Assembly: GCA_902634075.1 (NCBI GenBank) | Contig: CACPJA010000012.1 | Coordinates: 1 to 33,572, forward strand | Direction: 5' to 3' | Source of the DNA: an uncultured Gammaproteobacteria bacterium | Lineage (GTDB): Bacteria > Pseudomonadota > Gammaproteobacteria > Steroidobacterales > UBA11654 | DNA length: 33,572 nucleotides | Shown here: in pieces, positions 17,861-26,605 of the stretch | Position numbering within the stretch: the first letter of the stretch is position 1 | How the letters are laid out: each line of letters begins with the position of its first letter | Notes under the pieces: generated by a model | Seen by the model: only the letters and a program-made list of their open reading frames with translations | Database searches by the model: none | Told to the model about the DNA's origin: nothing | Made by a program: the position numbers and the translations under genes

Positions 17861-19723
17861 ATGAATTTTAAAATAATAGGCTCTTTTTTTATTATTGTCT
17901 CTCTGGTCTCATGCAGTTTACCTAAAACTGACTTAACACCAGACCAAAGCTCCCTTAGAGATACGACAAACGGTCAGGTTATTGGGGGAGATAATGGAGA
18001 CACTCACCAGTGGCTCGGTTTACAATACGGGTCTATACCGGATTCTAATTTCCGTTGGAAAAAAGCAAACACACCCGCTGCATGGGATGGGGTTAAAGAG
18101 ACGCTTAATTTTGGACCAAGTTGTATTCAGCGAGGTTCTTTAATCAATACTTCAAAACGCAGAAAATGGGGTGATATGGTTGGTTCTGAAGATTGTCTTT
18201 ATTTAAATATTTGGGCACCAAAAATGAATCCTGAGAATTTAAAAACTTCGGCACCTATGCCTGTGATGCTATGGATCCATGGTGGAAGCAATGTTTCTGG
18301 GAATGCAGATTTTTACAATCCATCGGCACTGGCTTCAGAGCATCAAGTTATTGTGGTCACCATTAATTATAGACTTGGTCCCTTTGGATGGTTTCGTCAT
18401 CCAAGTATTGGAAGAACATCTAGCAATGCTGTAAATGCTTCTGGGAATTATGGAAATATTGATACCATCCAAGCCCTAGAGTGGGTTCGCTCTAATATAT
18501 CTGGATTTGGTGGCGACCCTAATAACGTGACAATTTTTGGCGAATCAGCAGGCGGTTATAATGTTGCGGCATTATTATCATCACCTCTAGCAAAGGGCAT
18601 GTTCCATAAAGCTATTATTCAAAGCGGAGGGATTAAGCCAGGTGATATTAATCATTCAGAATCCTTTCTTGAAGAAAATATACCTTGGAAGAACTACACA
18701 TCAAGGGAATTAATGAATAGATTATTAATTTTAAAACAATTAGCTCGTGATCGTGAAGATGCTGTGTCACTTCAGAATTCAATGAGCGATGAGGAAATTA
18801 CTGCATTGCTAAGAGGGGCTAGTTCAGAAGAAATATACGAGTCCTTTGAAGCCTCCAGAGTCAATACCAATGAAATGTTAAGGCCCTTTCCAGACGGAGT
18901 GGTTCTAGATAAAGAAGGGATACTCAATGCGCTGAAAAATGGAGCATCTTCAGATATTCCAACAATTTTTGGGACCAATCGAGATGAGATCAAGCTCTTT
19001 TTAGTTACCAATAAACGTTTGGTTCGGTATTTTTTTGGCTTACCAAGAATTAGGGACTTGCAGTTGTGGAATGCAATCTCGTCACATCGTTCAGACACTT
19101 GGAAATTCTTAGCGGTTGATAATCCAGTAAGAGAACTTAGTTCCTTAGGTAGAGATAATGTTTTTGCTTACAGGTTTGATTGGGATGACGAACCTAGAAA
19201 ATACGGAGAAGACCTCTCTGATCTTTTGGGCGCCTCTCATGCTTTTGAGATTCCTTTTGTTATGGGTAATTTTGAGGAGGACGCTCTTACCAGATACATT
19301 CTTAGTAAAAAAAATATGAATGAAGTTAAAGTGCTTTCTAGGACCATGATGAGTTATTGGGCAGAATTTGCTTATAACGGAGATCCAGGGAAGGGTCGGA
19401 GCGGTGATCAATTGAGATGGAGATATTGGGATGAGAGTTCATTGGAAAGTCCAAAATATATAATACTCGACAGTGAAAGCGATCAAGGCATTGTGATGTC
19501 ATCTAACTCTATTACAAGACAGTCACTATTCTTAGGTATCGCTGAGGATCCTAATATTTTGGATTATAAGATGAGGTGTGAATTAGTCGACATTGCTATT
19601 AGATACGATAATGTAGCAGCTGACGATTGGCTGAATAAATTCTCAAATGGACTTTGTGAGAATCTAGATCCTCATATCGAATGGAGACATTTTTGGTATG
19701 ATGAGGACGATAAACCCTATTAA
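17861..19723 (+). CDS. type B carboxylesterase, lipoprotein
   Basis: A 620-residue serine esterase of the carboxylesterase/cholinesterase family. The N-terminus MNFKIIGSFFIIVSLVSC is a lipoprotein signal with lipobox Cys18, so it is membrane-anchored in the periplasm or on the surface. The catalytic triad is visible: Ser229 in FGESAGG, Glu376 in GTNRDEI and His460 in GASHAFEIP. The SEDCLYLNIWAP segment near residue 108 and the oxyanion segment HGGSNVSGN near 140 are family hallmarks. Length is slightly longer than typical (about 500-550). The natural ester substrate is unknown. The EVE-domain gene follows 8 nt later. Confidence 0.92.
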   Translation: MNFKIIGSFFIIVSLVSCSLPKTDLTPDQSSLRDTTNGQVIGGDNGDTHQWLGLQYGSIPDSNFRWKKANTPAAWDGVKETLNFGPSCIQRGSLINTSKRRKWGDMVGSEDCLYLNIWAPKMNPENLKTSAPMPVMLWIHGGSNVSGNADFYNPSALASEHQVIVVTINYRLGPFGWFRHPSIGRTSSNAVNASGNYGNIDTIQALEWVRSNISGFGGDPNNVTIFGESAGGYNVAALLSSPLAKGMFHKAIIQSGGIKPGDINHSESFLEENIPWKNYTSRELMNRLLILKQLARDREDAVSLQNSMSDEEITALLRGASSEEIYESFEASRVNTNEMLRPFPDGVVLDKEGILNALKNGASSDIPTIFGTNRDEIKLFLVTNKRLVRYFFGLPRIRDLQLWNAISSHRSDTWKFLAVDNPVRELSSLGRDNVFAYRFDWDDEPRKYGEDLSDLLGASHAFEIPFVMGNFEEDALTRYILSKKNMNEVKVLSRTMMSYWAEFAYNGDPGKGRSGDQLRWRYWDESSLESPKYIILDSESDQGIVMSSNSITRQSLFLGIAEDPNILDYKMRCELVDIAIRYDNVAADDWLNKFSNGLCENLDPHIEWRHFWYDEDDKPY

Positions 19724-19731
19724 GGATTGAG

Positions 19732-20190
19732 ATGCAATATTGGTTAATGAAATCAGAACCAGATACTTACAGTATTGATGATTTAAGAGATTTTCAGACG
19801 GACCACTGGGATGGAATTAGAAACTATCAGGTTAGAAATTTCTTCAGAGATGAAATGAAAGTGGGCGATAAAGCTTTTTTTTACCATTCAAATTGTAAAG
19901 AACCAGGAATAGTAGGCCTAATGGAGATCGCAAGCACCGCTTATCCTGATCACACAGCATTTGATAAGACTGAAAAATATTTTGACCCCAAAAGCGACCC
20001 TGATAACCCTAGGTGGTTAATGTTAGATGTTAAATATAACCGACATTTAAAAAGAAAGATTACATTGACAGAACTTCGAGGTGAAAAATTTCTCGAGAGC
20101 ATGAAATTGCTGCAAAAAGGAAACCGGCTCTCGGTGCTTCCAATCACAAGAGAGGAATGGGATCATATTCTGGGTATGGAGAAGACATGA
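19732..20190 (+). CDS. EVE domain-containing protein
   Basis: A 152-residue cytoplasmic protein that is almost entirely an EVE domain (related to PUA/YTH domains that bind modified bases in nucleic acid). Hallmarks are YWLMKSEPDTYSIDDL at the N-terminus, WDGIRNYQVRNF near residue 29, VGDKAFFYHSN and GIVGLMEI. Length is standard for stand-alone bacterial EVE proteins. Biochemical role in bacteria is unresolved. It follows the carboxylesterase by 8 nt and its stop overlaps the next gene's ATG (ATGA), so the three genes probably form one transcript although their functions look unrelated. Confidence 0.93.
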   Translation: MQYWLMKSEPDTYSIDDLRDFQTDHWDGIRNYQVRNFFRDEMKVGDKAFFYHSNCKEPGIVGLMEIASTAYPDHTAFDKTEKYFDPKSDPDNPRWLMLDVKYNRHLKRKITLTELRGEKFLESMKLLQKGNRLSVLPITREEWDHILGMEKT

Positions 20191-20600
20191 GAGGATATAG
20201 AGTTATTTTTATTATGTTCTTTCTACTCTGCTGCAATGGGCTAAGCCTAGCAGCAGAAACAAGCACAAAAGTATTCATAATTCAGCCTAAAAACGGGGAG
20301 ATAGTTGACAAAACTTTTGAAGTAATCTTTGGTATTGAGGGTATGACACTTGCCCCCGCTGGCACTTATGAGAATAATACAGGACATCATCATTTAATAA
20401 TTGATGCTGAATTACCTGCTTTATCATTGCCTATCCCAGCTAGCGAGAACTATGTTCATTTCGGAAAGGGTCAGGATCGAACCGTATTAACTCTTGGTCC
20501 CGGAAAACACTCGCTCCAATTGCTCTTAGGAGATGGAAATCACGTTCCACATCAACCGCCTGTCGCTTCAAAAAAGATTGAAGTAGTTGTTAAACCTTAA
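20187..20600 (+). CDS. secreted DUF4399-like protein
   Basis: A 137-residue exported protein. I chose ATG 20187, which overlaps the EVE stop codon, has GGAGA just upstream, and begins a clean signal peptide (MRGYRVIFIMFFLLCCNGLS then a cut after AAE). The mature part contains the pattern PKNGEIV, a His-rich TGHHHLIID and HFGKGQ...LTLGPGKHSLQLLLGDGNHVPH, typical of DUF4399 proteins (about 100-140 residues, function unknown). The cluster of histidines could bind metal, but this is a guess. It is convergent with the alpha/beta hydrolase gene, with stops overlapping by 4 nt. Confidence 0.85.
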   Translation: MRGYRVIFIMFFLLCCNGLSLAAETSTKVFIIQPKNGEIVDKTFEVIFGIEGMTLAPAGTYENNTGHHHLIIDAELPALSLPIPASENYVHFGKGQDRTVLTLGPGKHSLQLLLGDGNHVPHQPPVASKKIEVVVKP

Positions 20601-21397
20601 TTCTTTTCCGAATGATTCATGAAAGGCCTAATTAAGCCAACAATTTCTTTGGTTCTTAATTCTGGCGAGACTATTCTTGATTGAGCTAATACCGCGGTAT
20701 TGATTTCAGGGTGTGCTTCAGCGATTAATGCCACCTGTTCAATAAAGAAATCATCTTCTGCGGACATTACAAATACTGGAGAAGTAATTTTTTTCAAGAC
20801 TTCAATAAAATCTTGTTCCCAAATAGCCGTAAAAGCCTGATTTCTCCCCTGTTTTGATCGCAGTGCACCTCTTAACTCTAAATCAACCAATTCAGGATCA
20901 AATTTAGGAAACAAGGTTTTGATCAGGTTAAAGGTGTCCAATAAATAGTTACCGTCTTCATCCGGTTCTAAAGCTGGCGTAAAATTATCTTTAAAAACTT
21001 GTCTTTCTTGACCCGTTAGATATGCCGCTCCATTCAGAGAGAGTGAAACGACCTCTTCTGGTCTTTCTAGGGCTATCTCAGAAGCAATGTGGGTGCCAGT
21101 GTGATGAGCGTAGATATGGCATTGTTCTATTCCAATTGCATCAATGGCTTCACACAGCCAATCTCGATAATCAATCAAACTGGGCATTCCTTCCGGATTG
21201 AACGACTCTCCAAACCCTGGTGTATCAAAGGCATACATAGGTCTTTCTTCCTTCATTTCTAACATCATTTTTTCAAACATTATAGAACTCGCTGGAGTTC
21301 GATGAAAAAATAGTAAAGGTGTTCCATTGCCGCTGAGATAGCGATAGTGGATTTGACCAGATTCAGTGTCGATGTATGCTTTTTTAATTTCTATCAT
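20597..21397 (-). CDS. alpha/beta hydrolase fold protein with altered nucleophile elbow
   Basis: A 266-residue cytoplasmic protein with the alpha/beta-hydrolase fold: LLFFHRTPASS near residue 28 (oxyanion HG-like region), AFDTPGFGES near 56 and the strand-elbow-helix around 93-105. The elbow reads Y96-A-H-H-T-G101, so the normal Ser of G-x-S-x-G appears replaced by His99. The usual C-terminal Gly-His before the final helix is also not evident (QSRIVSPELRTKEIV). The acidic residue in SAEDDFF is in the expected place. It may be non-hydrolytic or use another mechanism. Divergent from ubiX with a 73- to 82-nt gap. Confidence 0.85.
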   Translation of the reverse strand: MIEIKKAYIDTESGQIHYRYLSGNGTPLLFFHRTPASSIMFEKMMLEMKEERPMYAFDTPGFGESFNPEGMPSLIDYRDWLCEAIDAIGIEQCHIYAHHTGTHIASEIALERPEEVVSLSLNGAAYLTGQERQVFKDNFTPALEPDEDGNYLLDTFNLIKTLFPKFDPELVDLELRGALRSKQGRNQAFTAIWEQDFIEVLKKITSPVFVMSAEDDFFIEQVALIAEAHPEINTAVLAQSRIVSPELRTKEIVGLIRPFMNHSEKN

Positions 21398-21466
21398 TCT
21401 TCCAAACTGCTTATTTATATTATGTAAATATTTACTCTTAGATTAATCGAAAGCACATTAAATTGA

Positions 21467-21472
21467 TATAAT
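21467..21472 (+). promoter_or_regulatory. consensus TATAAT -10 element directly upstream of ubiX
   Basis: TATAAT is a perfect -10 hexamer. Seven nt separate it from the ATG at 21480, so transcription would start at or beside that ATG. This would give a leaderless mRNA and argues against the ATG at 21471, which lies inside the -10. The -35 region (about 21443-21450) is weak. Confidence 0.4.
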
Positions 21473-21479
21473 GCATCTC

Positions 21480-22043
21480 ATGAATAGACTTATTATAGGA
21501 ATTTCTGGCGCCAGTGGTGTCATATATGGTATTCGCCTTCTTGAAATGTTGAAGGATGCTAAAGACATTGAAACTCATTTGGTTGTTACCAATGGAGGCA
21601 AGCTAAATATTTCTTTGGAAACTGGTTTTGATATCAAAGACATCGAGCAAATGGCAGATGTTGTTCATAGTGATCGTAATCTTGGGGCAAGTATTGCTAG
21701 CGGATCTTTTGAGACAACAGGAATGATCATTGCTCCATGTTCGATGAAAACACTTTCAGCAGTCGTTAATTCTTACGCAGCCAATTTAATTGTCAGAGCA
21801 GCTGACGTGATTCTAAAAGAAAAAAGACAGCTTATTATCATCCCTAGAGAAACACCTCTGCATCTTGGTCATACAGAACTCTTTTATAAGGCGTCTTTAA
21901 TGGGGGCTCACATTGTTCCTCCAAATCCAGCTTTTTATAATAACCCTGAGAGTATTGACGATATTATCAACCATACTGTGGGCCGTGTTTTAGATTTAGC
22001 TGGTGTTGACAACGATGTTGTCAAAAGATGGAAGGGTGTCTAA
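21480..22043 (+). CDS. ubiX: UbiX-like flavin prenyltransferase
   Basis: A 187-residue flavoprotein-like enzyme that joins a dimethylallyl phosphate unit to FMN to make prenyl-FMN, the cofactor of UbiD-type decarboxylases. Hallmarks are GISGASG at residues 6-12, APCSMKTLSAVVNSYAANLI near 88-107, and VRAADVILKEKRQLIIIPRETPLH near 108-131. The second ATG (21480) is preferred because the first overlaps a perfect -10 element. A UbiD-family gene lies on the same strand 1.4 kb downstream, a logical customer for the cofactor. The FMN-split-barrel gene follows 6 nt later. Confidence 0.92.
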   Translation: MNRLIIGISGASGVIYGIRLLEMLKDAKDIETHLVVTNGGKLNISLETGFDIKDIEQMADVVHSDRNLGASIASGSFETTGMIIAPCSMKTLSAVVNSYAANLIVRAADVILKEKRQLIIIPRETPLHLGHTELFYKASLMGAHIVPPNPAFYNNPESIDDIINHTVGRVLDLAGVDNDVVKRWKGV

Positions 22044-22049
22044 CCTCGC

Positions 22050-22565
22050 ATGAACTCTGAGTCTTTGCAGGATATCATTCTTCGCGTTCAAGAGTTTTTA
22101 AATAATCACAACACTGTTAGCATCGCTAGCAAAAATAATGAATCTGTATGGGCAGCTACAGTTTTTTATATTTCTGACACCGACATGAACCTTTACTTTT
22201 TATCCTCTGATAAGACTCAGCACATAGGTAATATTCAAACTGATGAGAATGTAGCAATTACCGTTTATAAAGACGTTGAAGATTGGCAATCCATTCAAGG
22301 TCTTCAAGGCACTGGTCAGATTTCTGAGGTGGGATCATCTGATAGAGATAAGATTTTAGCTGACTACATCAAGAAGTACGTTTTTTTGGATGAATTGCTT
22401 CAAAACCCTAAAGACGAACAGGAAAAGAAAATAGCTGAACAATTCACTAATATTGGTTTGTATGTCTACAAACCTAATTTTTTTCGTATTATCGATAATT
22501 CTATTTCTTTCGGTTTCAAACAGGAGCTTGTCATGAAAGACGACTCTTGGACTATAAGATCTTAG
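22050..22565 (+). CDS. pyridoxamine 5'-phosphate oxidase-like FMN split-barrel protein
   Basis: A 171-residue protein of the FMN-binding split-barrel superfamily, close to the YhbP/UPF0306 type. Supporting segments are VSIASKNNESVWAATVFYIS near residue 28, LYFLSSDKTQHIGNIQTDENVAITVY near 50-75 and the G-T-G-Q strand near 92. Function is not known; relatives bind FMN or F420. It starts 6 nt after ubiX, likely the same transcript, so a flavin-related link is plausible. It is convergent with the SDR gene with a 4-nt stop overlap. Confidence 0.8.
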   Translation: MNSESLQDIILRVQEFLNNHNTVSIASKNNESVWAATVFYISDTDMNLYFLSSDKTQHIGNIQTDENVAITVYKDVEDWQSIQGLQGTGQISEVGSSDRDKILADYIKKYVFLDELLQNPKDEQEKKIAEQFTNIGLYVYKPNFFRIIDNSISFGFKQELVMKDDSWTIRS

Positions 22566-23350
22566 TCATCTGAGGTGGAATAGTCTGGGAGTTTTCCTAA
22601 ATGAGCACCGCTGTCAACAATTAGAATTTCTCCGGTAATAAGTTTAGCGCCCTCCAAAAACCAAACCAGGGTTTCAGCGACATCTTCAGCCGTTGCAACT
22701 TGCTTTAAAGGTAGTTCATCTTCAGCTTGTTGTATAAGAGCAGCATAGGCTTCATCTCCCATCCCTCCCTTAAGCCATCTGGTTTGTATTGGACCTGGAG
22801 CAACAGCATTGATTGTGATCTCAGGTCCTAAAACATGCGCCAAACACTTGGTCATCATGTTTAAGGCAGCTTTGGAGGTAGCGTAGGCAATTGAGGAACC
22901 CATTGCATTTACACCAGCTAATGAGGAATCATTAACAATAGCTCCTGAACCCTGTTTTTTCATATAAGGAACCACTGCCTTTATCATCTGATAGGGGCCT
23001 ACGACATTAACTGAATAGATGTCTAAAAAATCCTCAGAAGACAATCCCTCAAGATTTTGAAAAGGATTGAATTTAGTTTTGCCAGCATTATTGACTAAGT
23101 AATCAATTCGACCCCATTTGTCTATGGCCGCTTGTACCATCGCTTTGCATTCTTCATCGATAGCTACGTTAGCTTTTACCACAATGCATTCAACATTCTG
23201 CTCCTCAACTAATTTGCTTGTGGAAATTGCTTCTTCTTCTGAGCGAGTGTAGTTAATGACAACATTACAACCTTTTTTTGCAAGTAAAACAGCAGTAGCT
23301 GCTCCCACACCAGTGGCCGATCCTGTAACTATTGCAACTTTGCCTTTCAT
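22562..23350 (-). CDS. SDR family oxidoreductase
   Basis: A 262-residue classical short-chain dehydrogenase/reductase. The cofactor motif TGSATGVG (residues 9-16), NNAG near 88, the active-site Ser in NDSSLAGV near 142 and YATSK near 155 are all present. After YxxxK, the VAPGPIQTRW segment fits FabG-like enzymes. A D or basic residue choice for NAD versus NADP is not clear (NYTRSEEE near 34 suggests NADP). Substrate is unknown. It is divergent from the UbiD-family gene, whose operon begins 130 nt away. Confidence 0.93.
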   Translation of the reverse strand: MKGKVAIVTGSATGVGAATAVLLAKKGCNVVINYTRSEEEAISTSKLVEEQNVECIVVKANVAIDEECKAMVQAAIDKWGRIDYLVNNAGKTKFNPFQNLEGLSSEDFLDIYSVNVVGPYQMIKAVVPYMKKQGSGAIVNDSSLAGVNAMGSSIAYATSKAALNMMTKCLAHVLGPEITINAVAPGPIQTRWLKGGMGDEAYAALIQQAEDELPLKQVATAEDVAETLVWFLEGAKLITGEILIVDSGAHLGKLPDYSTSDD

Positions 23351-23468
23351 ATATTTTCTGCAGTTGTTAATTGCTAGTTATTGTATCGATTAAACTAAAT
23401 AAAATCTTTGATTTAATTTGAATTGGCTTAAAGGCACAATAATAGATCGAAACAATCAAAATTTGATT

Positions 23469-23486
23469 AAAGGAGGCAAAGAAGTG
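23469..23486 (+). promoter_or_regulatory. strong Shine-Dalgarno site deciding a GTG start
   Basis: AAAGGAGG at 23469-23476 followed by 7 nt and GTG at 23484 is the best ribosome binding site in the window. It places the start of the UbiD-family gene at GTG 23484 rather than the TTG at 23418. Confidence 0.7.
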
Positions 23487-24980
23487 GCTTTTAACGATAT
23501 GAGAGGATACATGAAATACCTCAGAGAAAAAGATTTACTGTTAGACGTAGATATAGAACTTAATGTGGCTAGGGAGACCACAGAACTGCAGCCCTTAATG
23601 CGTCATTTACATAATCAAGATGGTCCGGCTTTAATGTTGAATAATCTTTCAGGTTATAACACCAAAGATATACCTGTCTTATTTAATCCCTACGGGACTA
23701 GACAAAGAACAGCTATGATTTTAGGCGAGGACGATCCTTTGAAAGCTAAACTAAAACATGCTGAGATCCTGACCGATCAATCAAAATGGCTAAAACCAAA
23801 ATTGATTGATGCCTCTAAAGCTTCCTGTAAGGAGAATAAGATAGAGAAGAAGGATATCGACATAGGAAAGCAGTTGCCTCATGTTTGGTTCGGGAAAGAA
23901 GGCCCAGCCTATATAACAAATGCAGTTGTCATTACAAAAGATCCAGAAACCGGCATCCCTAACACTGGGTGTTATCGATTAACCCAATTATGGAATGCCT
24001 CACACCCTCATGGTGAAGTTTACTCAGAAGAGGAACAAAAATCATGCCTTTCAATTTTTGCTTTCTGGAACCCGCCTGGGAACCACATTGGCTTGCACTG
24101 GGCAAAGGCTCAGGAAATGGGTAAACCCTTGGAAATTGCCATAGCATGTATGGTTGATCCTGTGATTCAAATAGCAGGGGCTACAAGTATCCCTTTCGGT
24201 CTAGATGAGATGGATTTTGCAGGAGGATTAAGAGGTGAGGCGATTGAAGTTGTCGACTGCGAAACAGTGGATATTCAAGTGCCTGCCAATTCTGAGTGGG
24301 TCATCGAAGGTCAATTCTTACCCAAAAGAGATGTAACTATTGGGCCTCATTCCAATCCCATTGGCTATTATGATGACGCACAATTGTTTCCATTAATTGA
24401 AGTGGATTGTATTACACATAGAAACGATCCTCTTTGGTATTCAACAATGGAGATGGAGCCACCTTTTGATCACAATTACATGGCTTGTTTACCTATCGAA
24501 GGTGAATTACTTAGTGATTTGCAGTCAAAAATACCAGAAGTTGAAGACGTTGTGGTGACACCTAATCTCAGTTATTTTGTTCAACTCTCTGTTGATGGAG
24601 CACAAAAACCACACCCGGAATTTGGAAAATTTGTACTCCACGCAGTCTGGGGTGCTAGTGGACGATGGGGAAGGACAGCTAAAGTTGTTGTGGTTGTCGG
24701 TCCTGATGTAAATCCTTATGATTTGAATGAAGTTGAATGGGCAATTCAAACAAGGGTTCAACCCTTTTCTGACACCATTATCAATAAATCCGGTCAAGCA
24801 TTTCTCATGGATCCATCGGCACCAAAAGATCCAGGACATGGGATTGCTCTTCAATCAGAACAAATCGGTATTGATGCAACTGTTAAGGTCTTTGAGCGCT
24901 TTCACACTTACCCCGAATACAGTAATGCTAACGCAGAGGATGTGGCAGCTATTGCGGAGAAACTAAAAGATATTCTTTGA
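23484..24980 (+). CDS. UbiD-family prenyl-FMN-dependent decarboxylase
   Basis: A 498-residue decarboxylase of the UbiD/Fdc superfamily, which uses prenyl-FMN to decarboxylate aromatic or alpha,beta-unsaturated acids. It starts at GTG 23484 behind AAAGGAGG. Visible blocks are the N-terminal [15 protein letters not shown], the GCYRLTQLW segment near residue 170, [17 protein letters not shown] near 235-255 and the Glu-bearing [13 protein letters not shown] near 270. Length equals E. coli UbiD (497), but the RWLSHRGG region of UbiD is replaced by [10 protein letters not shown], so it need not act in ubiquinone synthesis. The stop is 5 nt before the PEP mutase ATG, so the two are probably co-transcribed. 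Confidence 0.9.
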   Translation: MAFNDMRGYMKYLREKDLLLDVDIELNVARETTELQPLMRHLHNQDGPALMLNNLSGYNTKDIPVLFNPYGTRQRTAMILGEDDPLKAKLKHAEILTDQSKWLKPKLIDASKASCKENKIEKKDIDIGKQLPHVWFGKEGPAYITNAVVITKDPETGIPNTGCYRLTQLWNASHPHGEVYSEEEQKSCLSIFAFWNPPGNHIGLHWAKAQEMGKPLEIAIACMVDPVIQIAGATSIPFGLDEMDFAGGLRGEAIEVVDCETVDIQVPANSEWVIEGQFLPKRDVTIGPHSNPIGYYDDAQLFPLIEVDCITHRNDPLWYSTMEMEPPFDHNYMACLPIEGELLSDLQSKIPEVEDVVVTPNLSYFVQLSVDGAQKPHPEFGKFVLHAVWGASGRWGRTAKVVVVVGPDVNPYDLNEVEWAIQTRVQPFSDTIINKSGQAFLMDPSAPKDPGHGIALQSEQIGIDATVKVFERFHTYPEYSNANAEDVAAIAEKLKDIL

Positions 24981-24985
24981 ATTTA

Positions 24986-26605
24986 ATGCCTGAGCAGAAA
25001 AAAACTCAAAAATTCAGGGATTTATTAAACAGCCCGAACCTTGAGTTTTTAATTGAAGCTCATAATGGTATTAGTGCAAAAATAGCAGAAGAGACTGGTT
25101 TCAAGGGTCTCTGGGCTGGAGGGTTAGCGATCTCTGCCCAATATGGCGTTAGAGACAATAATGAAGCCAGTTGGACTCAAGTCCTCGAGACTTTGGAATT
25201 CATGGCAGATGCCACGAGCATACCAATCATGTTGGACGGCGATACTGGGTATGGAAATTTTAATAACGTTAGACGCTTAGTTAATAAACTCGAACAAAGA
25301 GATGTTGCTGCGGTTTGTATTGAGGATAAAGTTTACCCAAAAACCAACAGCTTTATTGATGGTAATAAACAAGAATTAGCAGATATTGATGAGTTTTGCA
25401 GTCGCATTAAAGCTGGAAAAGATGCTCAAACTGATGATGACTTCTCCATTATTACTAGAGTCGAAGCGTTTATAGCTGGCTGGGGACTTACGGAAGCTTT
25501 AAAACGCGCAGAAGCATACCATCAAGCCGGATCTGATGGCATTTTAATTCATAGTGCATTGACGGAACCAATTGAAATATTAGCTTTCAAGAAAGAATGG
25601 GCTAATCGATCACCTGTGATTATTGTTCCAACAAAGTATTACAGTACGCCGACAAAAATCTTTTCAGAGGCTGGGTTTTCAATTGCAATATGGGCGAACC
25701 ATATGATTCGATCATCAATTGCATCTATGCAAGAAACTGCTAAGGCGATTTATAAAGATTCTTCCATCACTAAACTCGAAGATCAAATAGCATCTGTAAA
25801 TGAAGTCTTTAGACTTCAGGGAGTTTCTGAATTACTTGAAGCAGAGGAGATGTATCTTCCAAAATCAGATCTAACTCAAAAGGCAATTATTTTGGCTGCA
25901 TCCAGAGGTTCGGCGATGTCAACATTAACTGAAACAAAACCAAAATCGATGGTTAAAATTAAGGACAAAAGTATTCTTGAGCATATTACAGATGTCTATA
26001 ATCAACACGGTATTAAAGACATTACAGTGGTCAGGGGTTACAAAAAAGAAAGTGTTGATTTACCTCAACTCGATTACGTTGATAACGATAACTTTTCAAC
26101 AAGCAGTGAGTTGGTCTCCTTTAATCTAGCTCTCAAGAATAAGGATGAAGATTTTTTTGTTTCCTTCGGTGATGTTTTATTTAAACCTTATCTATTAAAA
26201 CTCTTTGACGAATTCAATGATGACATAGTCATTAGTGTTGATACACAATGGCAAAATTCAGCAAATAAGAATAGAGCAGCAGACTATGTTAGGTGCAACG
26301 AACCTCATTCAAGAGATTCATATAGCCATGAAATTTTTCTTGATCAATGTGGCGAAGATTTAAGAGAGGATGAAATTCATGGGGAGTGGATGGGAGTTGC
26401 TAGATTTTCAAAAGAAATTATTCCTGAACTTAGTAAGATTCTTGCAGGCCTAGAATCTAGAGACGATTTTAATAAGTTGAAATTTCATCATCTGTTTCAA
26501 CATTTAACGGATTTAGGTATCAAGGTTAGGGTCATCTACACCACAGGGCATTGGTTAGATATAGATAGCTTGGATGATGTTGTGGAGGCATCTAATTTCC
26601 TATGA
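24986..26605 (+). CDS. pepM: phosphoenolpyruvate mutase fused to nucleotidyltransferase domain
   Basis: A 539-residue bifunctional protein. Residues 1 to about 290 are PEP mutase, which rearranges PEP to phosphonopyruvate, the entry step to nearly all phosphonates. The DGDTGYGN motif near 84 and [11 protein letters not shown] near 111 are the PepM signature separating it from isocitrate-lyase-type relatives. Residues from about 300 form a nucleotidyltransferase domain with LAASRG in place of the usual LAAGxG and the trailing Arg missing, while KPKSM, a Asp-bearing FGDVLF and WLDIDSLDD are kept. ATG 24986 is chosen over TTG 24977. The next gene starts inside its stop codon (ATGA). Such PepM fusions are known; whether the second domain is active is uncertain. 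Confidence 0.95.
   Translation: MPEQKKTQKFRDLLNSPNLEFLIEAHNGISAKIAEETGFKGLWAGGLAISAQYGVRDNNEASWTQVLETLEFMADATSIPIMLDGDTGYGNFNNVRRLVNKLEQRDVAAVCIEDKVYPKTNSFIDGNKQELADIDEFCSRIKAGKDAQTDDDFSIITRVEAFIAGWGLTEALKRAEAYHQAGSDGILIHSALTEPIEILAFKKEWANRSPVIIVPTKYYSTPTKIFSEAGFSIAIWANHMIRSSIASMQETAKAIYKDSSITKLEDQIASVNEVFRLQGVSELLEAEEMYLPKSDLTQKAIILAASRGSAMSTLTETKPKSMVKIKDKSILEHITDVYNQHGIKDITVVRGYKKESVDLPQLDYVDNDNFSTSSELVSFNLALKNKDEDFFVSFGDVLFKPYLLKLFDEFNDDIVISVDTQWQNSANKNRAADYVRCNEPHSRDSYSHEIFLDQCGEDLREDEIHGEWMGVARFSKEIIPELSKILAGLESRDDFNKLKFHHLFQHLTDLGIKVRVIYTTGHWLDIDSLDDVVEASNFL

Noticed and set aside
23418-23483. TTG start extending the UbiD-family protein by 22 residues
   Set aside because: AAAGGAGG with ideal spacing precedes GTG 23484, and the extension has no conserved sequence.
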